Origin: CAZFCK01 sp964517355
Lineage (GTDB): Bacteria; Desulfobacterota; Desulfovibrionia; Desulfovibrionales; Desulfovibrionaceae
Reading direction: 5' to 3'
Length of the DNA: 5,309 nucleotides
Assembly: GCA_964517355.1 (NCBI GenBank)
Contig: CAZFCK010000284.1
Coordinates: forward strand, 1 to 5,309
Positions 1-4,580 of this stretch are shown here, in pieces. The position numbers and the translations under genes are program-made. A model generated the notes under the pieces. That model ran no database searches. It was not told where the DNA came from and saw only the letters and a program-made list of their open reading frames with translations. How positions within the stretch are numbered: position 1 is the first letter of the stretch; the number at the start of each line of letters is the position of its first letter.

Positions 1-102
1 TTGTTTCAGGGGAGAGCCTTGTTTCAAGGCGAAAATGCGCTAGCTCCGCAATGTGAAAAGGATTTGTTTTCCCCTCGGGCTCCTCTTTTCAGAACTTTCA
101 AT

Positions 103-117
103 ATAACATTTTGTTAT
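103..117. promoter_or_regulatory. AT-rich perfect palindrome, possible operator
   Basis: ATAACA-TTT-TGTTAT is a perfect 6-bp inverted repeat around three T residues, inside the most AT-rich stretch of the left intergenic region. Its size suits a dimeric transcription factor of the FNR/CRP or Rex type, but it does not match a consensus that I can name with confidence. Any target gene would lie outside the window to the left, because the gene on the right (222-1430) ends here rather than begins. Chance occurrence in AT-rich DNA is a real alternative. Confidence 0.3.
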
Positions 118-147
118 TATAGGTTAAATTACTGAAAGAAGGGTTCA

Positions 148-181
148 AGGGGAGAACTCTTCTACATTAAGGTTCTCCCCT
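148..181 (-). terminator. Stem-loop downstream of the MOT1 transporter gene
   Basis: AGGGGAGAAC (148-157) and GTTCTCCCCT (172-181) form a perfect 10-bp stem with a 14-nt loop, starting about 40 nt beyond the transporter stop codon. The position suits a terminator for the minus-strand gene. On the minus strand the stem is followed by only a pyrimidine-rich, interrupted tract (CTTGAACCCTTCTTTC), not a clean U run, so termination may be weak or the hairpin may instead stabilise the 3' end. Confidence 0.45.
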
Positions 182-221
182 CGAAGGCACTTTCGGAGTA
201 AAAGAAATAACCAGATATCGA

Positions 222-1430
222 TTACACCCGGCATCGTTCACTGCGCAGCACATAAGAAAGCGCGATGCCCAATCCAAAGGACGCGGCGAGATTACTGGAA
301 AGCGTCACCGCCAGCATAAAAAACACGATGAAGAGATCGCGCTGTGAAAGCATATCCTTCAGCGTCATGCACAGTTGCAGACCGGCGAACAACAGCAATA
401 CGCCAAGCACTCCGAGGGGCAGCAGACGCACGGCGTCAAGCGCTTGCGGTCCCAGCAGGACGGCCAGCAGGACAAAGGCTCCGCCGATGATCATGTTTGA
501 CCCGCCGGTTCTTGCGCCGAAACGATAGTGTGCGGCCAGTCCTCCGGCGCCGTGGCACATGGGCATGCCCCCGAACAGCACCGCTCCGATATTTGCCAGG
601 CCCATGCTCACGCACAGGGCCTTGGGCGTCACCCGACGGCTTTCCTCCTTGAAGTATTCGGCGCTCAGATCCGCGTTGGCGATGACCGCGTTGCCTATGG
701 TCATGGGGATCTGCGGCAACACGATGCTGAAGAGCACCACCCCCAGCGAAGCCATATCCCACAGCTCTCCGAATCCAAAAGGAAAGAACCGCGGCAAATG
801 CACACCGAACGATAAATCGGCATGCCGCAGGCCGCCGAAGAGCACGCCGAAAAGCGCCCCCCCCAGGACAACGGCCAGCGAGGCGGGAACTTTGCGGCTA
901 TCGAGCAGAAAAAACGTCACCGCGCCGAACAACAACCCGGCGATGATGCTTACAGGTACGGGCCCGATATGCTGCACCGCCAGGAAAGGCTCCACGGCTC
1001 CTTGCAATTTTTGAAAATCCGTCGTGCCGGCCATGAAGGCCACGCCCTTTGTGGCCAAGAGCGCCCCCGTGGAAATCTGCACCCCGCGAATGACGTTTTT
1101 CGGCACGATGCGGGCGAGAGAGGTGATGACGTTTGAAAGTCCCACGGCAAGCAGGATAACGCTTATCAGGATACCGGCAAGCTGTACCTGTCCGGCGGCA
1201 AGGCCCATCGCCACGGCATACGCGCCCACGACCTTCATGGGCTGCACCGCCACAGGCACGCGGAAATACCAGCCGGCCAGAAGATAATACAGGCCTACGG
1301 CGAAAAACAGGCCCTGCGCATCCAACCCGTTTATCATAATCATGCCTACGGCCAGGGGCAGCAGTGTTCCCAAATCCCCCAGAGAACCGGCAAGCTCCAT
1401 TCTGTCGAAACGCATATTGCCGATCTTCAT
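222..1430 (-). CDS. Molybdate/sulfate transporter, MOT1 family
   Basis: The 402-residue protein is almost entirely hydrophobic, with roughly ten or more membrane segments, as expected for an inner-membrane oxyanion importer of the MOT1 family (distantly related to SulP carriers). The family signatures are present. Residues 12-25 read ELAGSLGDLGTLLP, 59-66 read PVAVQPMK, 240-252 read QIPMTIGNAVIAN, and around 288-307 comes the second-half hallmark GGMPMCHGAGGLAAHYRFGAR. The length is typical. The ATG at 1430 is preferred over internal Met6 and Met11 because GGGAGGA sits six bases upstream. No STAS domain is present, as is usual for MOT1 and unlike SulP. Molybdate (or tungstate) is the likely substrate from the plant and algal homologues, but sulfate cannot be excluded from sequence. 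It is a single-gene unit divergent from the DMT permease, and its leader is highly structured. Confidence 0.93.
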   Translation of the reverse strand: MKIGNMRFDRMELAGSLGDLGTLLPLAVGMIMINGLDAQGLFFAVGLYYLLAGWYFRVPVAVQPMKVVGAYAVAMGLAAGQVQLAGILISVILLAVGLSNVITSLARIVPKNVIRGVQISTGALLATKGVAFMAGTTDFQKLQGAVEPFLAVQHIGPVPVSIIAGLLFGAVTFFLLDSRKVPASLAVVLGGALFGVLFGGLRHADLSFGVHLPRFFPFGFGELWDMASLGVVLFSIVLPQIPMTIGNAVIANADLSAEYFKEESRRVTPKALCVSMGLANIGAVLFGGMPMCHGAGGLAAHYRFGARTGGSNMIIGGAFVLLAVLLGPQALDAVRLLPLGVLGVLLLFAGLQLCMTLKDMLSQRDLFIVFFMLAVTLSSNLAASFGLGIALSYVLRSERCRV

Positions 1431-1436
1431 AACTTT

Positions 1437-1443
1437 TCCTCCC
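1437..1443 (-). promoter_or_regulatory. Shine-Dalgarno of the MOT1 transporter
   Basis: The minus strand reads GGGAGGA, then AAAGTT, then ATG. This is a strong ribosome-binding site that fixes the start at 1430. Its first three G residues are also the 3' end of a long-range 8-bp helix (1441-1448 with 1489-1496), so access to the site could depend on leader folding. Confidence 0.8.
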
Positions 1444-1444
1444 G

Positions 1445-1465
1445 GTCAACTCAAGTTGAGCTGAC
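1445..1465. promoter_or_regulatory. Near-perfect 21-bp dyad just upstream of the MOT1 start
   Basis: The arms GTCAACTCAA and TTGAGCTGAC flank a single central base at 1455. Nine of the ten arm positions are complementary, and the exception (A1449 opposite C1461) becomes a G-U pair in minus-strand RNA. It lies 14 bp before the start codon and about 70 bp downstream of the predicted transcription start. This is either a repressor operator placed as a roadblock or one arm of an RNA switch. The core CTCAA-TTGAG recalls MerR-family half sites, but no regulator gene is nearby to support that. Confidence 0.45.
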
Positions 1466-1544
1466 ATCTGGTCAGTAAACACATCACATGACCGGGCCTG
1501 ATCCGATGTCTGGTTGTTGATCACATCCGTACGGTCACGATTTT

Positions 1545-1573
1545 TATATAATCATGACATTAGAATCTGGCAA
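1545..1573 (-). promoter_or_regulatory. Predicted sigma-70-type promoter for the MOT1 gene
   Basis: On the minus strand TTGCCA (1573-1568, five of six to consensus) is followed by exactly 17 bp and then TATATA (1550-1545). The predicted start of transcription is near 1538, which leaves a leader of about 108 nt. A perfect TATAAT lies on the opposite strand at 1547-1552, overlapping this -10, so the two divergent genes may share one melting region. Confidence 0.5.
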
Positions 1574-1682
1574 GTGCAAATATACGCGGGCCATCCGGGC
1601 AGATAACCGGAATATGAATCCTATCGCTCGCGCAACATGGCGTGAGGATAAGGAAAAACCTTGAGGACCATCCGTGCGGCCA

Positions 1683-1754
1683 GCCTTCTTTCCTCTTGCG
1701 GGAAACAAGGCGACAACCTACTGTGCGCCTTCAGTCCATTTTATTGAGGTTGTT
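1683..1754 (+). promoter_or_regulatory. Foldable leader of the DMT permease gene
   Basis: Two adjacent helices can form. GCCTT-C-TTTCC (1683-1693) pairs with GGAAA-C-AAGGC (1701-1711) across a 7-nt loop, interrupted by one C-C mismatch. Directly beside it, ACAACCT (1713-1719) pairs perfectly with AGGTTGT (1747-1753), and a G-U pair extends the helix at 1712/1754. The second helix includes the AGG of the GAGG Shine-Dalgarno at 1746-1749, so it would hide the ribosome-binding site for the ATG at 1758. This matters only if transcription starts upstream of 1683 and the GTG at 1674 is not the translational start. A weak promoter inside the region (TTGCGG-N17-TACTGT, 1696-1724) would remove the first hairpin from the transcript. 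Confidence 0.35.
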
Positions 1755-1757
1755 TCA

Positions 1758-2714
1758 ATGCACATGAAAGGATATCTGTTCGTGTTTTGCGCCGCGTTAT
1801 TGTGGGGGCTTCTCGGCCCGGTGGCGAAATTCGCTTTCGAAGCGGGCGCCACGCCCCTGGAATGCGGATTTTGGCGCGCTTTGCTCGGCTGGCTCTTTTT
1901 CCTTGTCCATTGCCTGGCCTTCAGGCTGTACCGCATCCGGCTGAAGGATCTGCCGGTCATGATCATATTCGGCCTGATCGGGGTCTCACTCTTTTTCGGT
2001 TCTTACCAGATAGCCATTCAGGAAGGGGGCGCGGCCCTGGCCTCCATGCTGCTCTATACCGCGCCGGCCTGGGTTGCGCTCATGTCGTGGCTTTTTTTGC
2101 GGGAATCCATGACACCGTTGAAACTTCTGGCCCTGATCATCGCCATGGGTGGGGCCGCGCTCGTTTCCCTGGGCAGCGCCGGCGACGCCCCGGGGTCGGG
2201 GCTCTTCGCCCTGGACAAGGTCAGCCCGCTCGGCGTGGGCTGCGGCCTGCTTTCCGGATTCACGTACGCACTGCACTTCATCTTCGGCAAACGCTACCTG
2301 CGCGACTACAGCGCCGCGACACTGTACCTTTATACACTGCCCGTCGGAGCGCTGGGCATGCTGCCCTTTGTGGAATTCACGGCCTGGCCCCCTTTCAGCG
2401 GGGAAACCGGCACCGTCTCCTGGATAGTCTTTCTGTTTATGGGACTGTTCACCACATACGGCGCCTACATGACCTATTGCTTCGGCCTCAAGCTGCTGGA
2501 CGCCACGCGCGTGGCCGTGACCGCCAATCTTGAACCGGTCATCGCGGCGTTTCTGGCCTTCTTCTGGTGGAATGAATATTTCCGCCCCATAGGCTATGTC
2601 GGGGACGCATTGGTGCTAGGCGGCGTGTTGTTGATGATTTACGATGGAACCCGCGCGCAGTTCGCGAAGAGCCCGCTACGTAAACGCCTTCGTCAGGATT
2701 CTTCTCCCACATAG
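1758..2714 (+). CDS. EamA-domain DMT superfamily permease
   Basis: From the ATG at 1758 this is a 318-residue inner-membrane protein with about ten transmembrane helices arranged as two EamA repeats. The first repeat opens with YLFVFCAALLWGLLGPVAKF and closes near TAPAWVALMSWLFLRES. The second runs from GLLSGFTYALHFIFGK to NLEPVIAAFLAFFWWNEYF, ending in a short basic tail. Such proteins usually export or exchange small metabolites (amino acids, nucleotides, sugars), and the substrate cannot be read from sequence. GAGG eight bases before 1758 supports this start, and transmembrane segment 1 begins almost at once, as in the family. An in-frame GTG at 1674, with its own GAGGA six bases upstream, would add 28 non-hydrophobic residues and is a real alternative. 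The gene has no terminator of its own, because its last 22 bp overlap the convergent metal-efflux gene. Confidence 0.92.
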   Translation: MHMKGYLFVFCAALLWGLLGPVAKFAFEAGATPLECGFWRALLGWLFFLVHCLAFRLYRIRLKDLPVMIIFGLIGVSLFFGSYQIAIQEGGAALASMLLYTAPAWVALMSWLFLRESMTPLKLLALIIAMGGAALVSLGSAGDAPGSGLFALDKVSPLGVGCGLLSGFTYALHFIFGKRYLRDYSAATLYLYTLPVGALGMLPFVEFTAWPPFSGETGTVSWIVFLFMGLFTTYGAYMTYCFGLKLLDATRVAVTANLEPVIAAFLAFFWWNEYFRPIGYVGDALVLGGVLLMIYDGTRAQFAKSPLRKRLRQDSSPT

Positions 2715-3625
2715 GGCTCAAGGTGCACCACAACGTCCTCCACATGGTGGCATAGCTCAAGCATTCTGCGCCGCACATGCTCTGAAATGGCGTAACCCTG
2801 GCGCACCGAAATGTCCGGGTCCACCTGCACGTGGAGGTCTACCTGCAATTCCTGGCCCAGATACCGTGAGCGCACGGCATGAACATCCAGGACCCCGGGA
2901 GTGGAAAGGACAATCTTTTTGATGCGTTGGATTTGTTCCTCCGAAGCTCCCCTGTCTATGAGTTTTTCCAAGGCGGGCAGCGTAATCTTCCATGCGGCCT
3001 GTAATACGAAAAGACTGACAACCAGCGATCCAAGCCGGTCCACAAAAGCCCACTCAGGATAAAAGGCGGCCACGGCGACAGCGGCGGCGGCCGGAATGGA
3101 ACTCATGGCGTCGGAACGGTGATGCCAGGCGTTGGCTTCCACTGCGGCCGAGCGGACCTTGCGCCCCACACGCACAGTCCACTGGTAGAGCCATTCCTTG
3201 GTCACGATGGAGACCATTGCGGCCCAAAAGGCCAGCCAGCCAGGTTGCTTCACGGCCGATCCATGCACCGAGGCCACGGCTTCATAGCCGAGCCCCAGGG
3301 CGACAACGGCCAGGCTCAACCCGATACCCACCGTAACGAGGGTTTCGATGCGGCCATGCCCGTAGGGATGCTTGGCGTCCGGGGGAGCGGACCAATAACG
3401 CACGCCCACGACCACGGCCACATCCGTCGCCAGATCGGAAACACTATGCACGCCGTCGGCCAGCACGGCCTGACTGGAAGCCACGATACCCGCCGTGATC
3501 TTCACGGCGGCGAGCCCCAGATTCAGCCACATGCCGATCCAGGTGATGCGACGCACTTCCCTTGCGCGCTCAGCAACGGCCGGGCCATTGCCTTGCAAAT
3601 CCGCTCGCTCTTCATATAGAGACAC
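2693..3625 (-). CDS. Cation diffusion facilitator family metal efflux transporter (FieF-like)
   Basis: This 310-residue protein has the full CDF plan: a cytosolic N-terminus, about six membrane helices, and a C-terminal ferredoxin-like cytosolic domain. The transport-site motifs are H60-x3-D64 in TM2 (within ADGVHSVSDLATD) and H168-x3-D172 in TM5 (within NAWHHRSDAMSS). The family loop HPYGHGRIE is at 86-94. The C-terminal domain reads LDVHAVRSRYLG...VDLHVQVDPDIS and ends VEDVVVHLEP, as usual for CDF proteins. It should export Zn(II), Fe(II) or similar divalent metals by proton antiport. The HD/HD set fits Zn or Fe/Zn members but does not settle the metal. The start is GTG at 3625, with GAGG ten bases upstream. 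Fur-box-like palindromes upstream suggest an iron link. Its 3' end overlaps the convergent DMT gene by 22 bp. Confidence 0.95.
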   Translation of the reverse strand: MSLYEERADLQGNGPAVAERAREVRRITWIGMWLNLGLAAVKITAGIVASSQAVLADGVHSVSDLATDVAVVVGVRYWSAPPDAKHPYGHGRIETLVTVGIGLSLAVVALGLGYEAVASVHGSAVKQPGWLAFWAAMVSIVTKEWLYQWTVRVGRKVRSAAVEANAWHHRSDAMSSIPAAAAVAVAAFYPEWAFVDRLGSLVVSLFVLQAAWKITLPALEKLIDRGASEEQIQRIKKIVLSTPGVLDVHAVRSRYLGQELQVDLHVQVDPDISVRQGYAISEHVRRRMLELCHHVEDVVVHLEPYVGEES

Positions 3626-3644
3626 GTTTCGTCAACCTCGTATT

Positions 3645-3661
3645 ATGGATAGTGTTTTCAT
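3645..3661. promoter_or_regulatory. Degenerate second Fur-like site
   Basis: ATGGATAGTGTTTTCAT keeps five of eight symmetric pairs. With the next base it contains the octamer TTTTCATT (3655-3662), identical to one arm of the perfect palindrome at 3718-3736. It lies 20 to 36 bp upstream of the metal-efflux GTG, probably just downstream of the transcription start. It could be a weak secondary operator or a chance match. Confidence 0.3.
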
Positions 3662-3674
3662 TTCCACATAGACG

Positions 3675-3703
3675 TTCATACCTTTTTTGCGCAAACATAA
3701 CAA
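3675..3703 (-). promoter_or_regulatory. Possible promoter of the metal-efflux gene
   Basis: On the minus strand TTGTTA (3703-3698) is followed by 17 bp and TATGAA (3680-3675), each four of six to consensus. The spacer contains a perfect 10-bp palindrome, TTTGCGCAAA (3686-3695). The spacer length is standard (17 bp), not the 19-20 bp typical of MerR-activated promoters. A weak -35/-10 pair with an operator further upstream would suit an activator-dependent promoter. Confidence 0.35.
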
Positions 3704-3717
3704 TATAACCTCTTAAA

Positions 3718-3736
3718 AATGAAAACTATTTTCATT
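3718..3736. promoter_or_regulatory. Fur-box-like perfect 19-bp palindrome
   Basis: AATGAAAA-CTA-TTTTCATT has two perfectly complementary 8-bp arms around three bases. TGAAAA-N3-TTTTCA is close to the ferric uptake regulator box reported in proteobacteria, with arms that match better than one would expect by chance. It lies in the divergent spacer, 93 bp from the CDF start codon and 88 bp from the TPM-like gene start, so it could serve either. Relative to the predicted CDF promoter it falls upstream of the -35, a position more typical of activation than of repression. Confidence 0.6.
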
Positions 3737-3784
3737 AACATCCAATGGCCGCCTTCTTGACAACAACCGTCTCTCCAGGCCAAA

Positions 3785-3790
3785 GATAAT
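3785..3790 (+). promoter_or_regulatory. Possible -10 element for the TPM-like gene
   Basis: GATAAT is five of six to the -10 consensus and lies 33 bp before the GTG start. A perfect TTGACA lies at 3757-3762, but the spacing is 22 bp, too long for a standard sigma-70 promoter. Either the spacing is bridged by an activator or the two hexamers are unrelated. Confidence 0.25.
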
Positions 3791-3823
3791 TAGATCTGAA
3801 CGGGATAGGATTCTCCCTCCAAC

Positions 3824-4399
3824 GTGCGTGGTGAAATAGTGTTTTTTTCGGTAAAAAGAAATCGCCCCCCTTTGGTTCGCGGCGCAACTTCAGGCGAACA
3901 ATTTCTTCGCTTTATGGCCCTGTTGGCAGTATTTTGCGTAGCCGGCTGGCTTTTCTGGCTCAACGCCAAATCCACCATGGACGAGATCGAATCCCAAAGC
4001 AACGTGGTGGACCTGGGCGACGCCCTGAATGCGGAGCAAAAGGCACAGCTTTACGATATTGCCAAGCTTTTTAAGGAAGAATACGGCATCGAGCTGAAGA
4101 TCCACGTCAGCGCCAAACGTCTGGAAGCCCCGGCTGTAAGCGGCAAGACCTTGTTTTTCGGCATCAATCCGCAAACGCGGCAGGTGGAGATAATCTTGCC
4201 CCCCCTGGTCACAAGTGCCTTGGGGAGCGATTTCGCAGCCAAGCTTTCCCGGAAGCATTTTCCCGAAGATTTTTCGCAAGAAGCCTGGCCAAGCGCATTG
4301 CTGCACGCTTTGCGCGATATTTGGGACGCCCTCGCCGCGCTGCAATCGTCGCATAATCTGGAATATCGCTTCAAAATCAATACGGATCAACGCGAGTAA
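3824..4399 (+). CDS. Membrane-anchored protein with a TPM-like domain, function unknown
   Basis: The predicted protein has 191 residues: a basic cytosolic N-terminus (KRNRPPLVRG), one membrane segment at about 30-46 (FMALLAVFCVAGWLFWL), then a domain of about 130 residues outside the cytoplasm. Residues 61-95 (VVDLGDALNAEQKAQLYDIAKLF...YGIELKIHV) and 107-134 (GKTLFFGINPQTRQVEIILPPLVTSALG) resemble the alpha/beta pattern of TPM domains, which open with a VxDxxxxLs stretch. The TPM family has been tied to photosystem repair and to membrane quality control, but no single reaction can be assigned here. The start is uncertain. GTG at 3824 is the first possible in-frame start, with only a distant AGGA; GTG at 3839 and Met31 (3914) are alternatives, though Met31 would shave the anchor's flanking charges. 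No partner gene is adjacent. Confidence 0.8.
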   Translation: MRGEIVFFSVKRNRPPLVRGATSGEQFLRFMALLAVFCVAGWLFWLNAKSTMDEIESQSNVVDLGDALNAEQKAQLYDIAKLFKEEYGIELKIHVSAKRLEAPAVSGKTLFFGINPQTRQVEIILPPLVTSALGSDFAAKLSRKHFPEDFSQEAWPSALLHALRDIWDALAALQSSHNLEYRFKINTDQRE

Positions 4400-4490
4400 C
4401 CCCCCGAACAAACGCTTACAGAGTGGAATGGGATACGGCCAAGCTTTTGCAAGGGGAAACCTGTTCCTACAGCATCAGGCATAAAGTCCA

Positions 4491-4524
4491 GCGTTCCGCG
4501 CCGTTCGGATGGCGGCGGAATCGC
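4491..4524 (+). terminator. Bulged 12-bp stem-loop between the TPM-like gene and rnhA
   Basis: GCGTTCCGCGCC (4491-4502) pairs with GGCG, CGGAA and CGC (4511-4514, 4516-4520, 4522-4524), leaving two single-base bulges (G4515, T4521) and an 8-nt loop. The next bases are CAAAATTGG, and a run of seven T residues comes only at 4541-4547, so this is not a textbook intrinsic terminator. It could still end or protect the upstream transcript, about 90 nt past its stop codon. Confidence 0.35.
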
Positions 4525-4529
4525 CAAAA

Positions 4530-4558
4530 TTGGAAACGTATTTTTTTAACAATATCAA
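4530..4558 (+). promoter_or_regulatory. Possible promoter of rnhA
   Basis: TTGGAA (4530-4535), 17 bp, then TATCAA (4553-4558), each four of six to consensus, in an AT-rich stretch just before the gene. It predicts a transcript start near 4565 and a very short leader of about 16 nt. Confidence 0.3.
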
Positions 4559-4580
4559 CAGGTAACCACACTACATCTCT

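Larger units (their letters stand above)
1..221. other. Intergenic region with nested inverted repeats, no convincing gene
   Basis: No supported gene lies here. The first 135 nt are open in frame 1 and begin with an imperfect 18-nt tandem duplication (TTGTTTCA at 1-8 and again at 19-26) that would read LFQGRA-LFQGEN. It has no start inside the window, so at most it is the tail of a gene lying to the left. Structures seen: a 6-bp hairpin GCCTTG-TTT-CAAGGC at 16-30, an AT-rich palindrome ATAACATTTTGTTAT at 103-117, and a 10-bp hairpin at 148-181. The motifs AGGGGAGA and TCCCCTCG each occur twice, as the arms of two related inverted repeats (8-16 with 67-75, and 148-157 with 172-181). Confidence 0.6.
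1431..1538 (-). promoter_or_regulatory. Structured 5' leader, candidate riboswitch or overlapping operators
   Basis: This stretch lies between the predicted transcription start (about 1538) and the MOT1 start codon. In RNA sense it contains: GAUGU/ACAUC (1527-1523 with 1509-1505); a long-range perfect helix CCCGGUCA/UGACCGGG (1496-1489 with 1448-1441); a hairpin CUGAC-CAGAU-GUCAG (1475-1461); and a 9-bp hairpin with an ACU loop and one G-U pair (1465-1457 with 1453-1445). The last hairpin uses bases from both of the two helices before it, so the two folds exclude each other. The long-range helix ends inside the Shine-Dalgarno. I cannot match it to a known aptamer, including the molybdenum-cofactor class, from memory. 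The same symmetry could instead be a protein-binding site on DNA. Confidence 0.45.

Noticed and set aside
102..110. Shared 9-mer TATAACATT at 102-110 and 5143-5151
   Set aside because: Short AT-rich match between two distant spacers with no flanking similarity; likely chance.
1..135. Open frame with LFQG repeat at the left edge
   Set aside because: No start inside the window, ends in an AT-rich intergenic stretch and overlaps inverted repeats; it cannot be told from chance.
898..1524. 208-codon frame overlapping the start of the MOT1 gene
   Set aside because: It is a shifted reading of the transporter and its leader, with low-complexity Arg/Gly-rich sequence.
1431..1757. Sigma-54 promoter or ModE site upstream of the molybdate transporter
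   Set aside because: No GG-N10-GC pair in the right context and no paired TATATA half sites at ModE spacing were found.
1642..1767. 41-codon GTG frame (upstream ORF) overlapping the DMT start
   Set aside because: No ribosome-binding site at proper distance and no hydrophobic or attenuator-like residue run.
3890..4411. 173-codon minus-strand frame opposite the TPM-like gene
   Set aside because: The plus-strand frame has a clear membrane anchor and domain pattern; the antisense product has neither and no ribosome-binding site.
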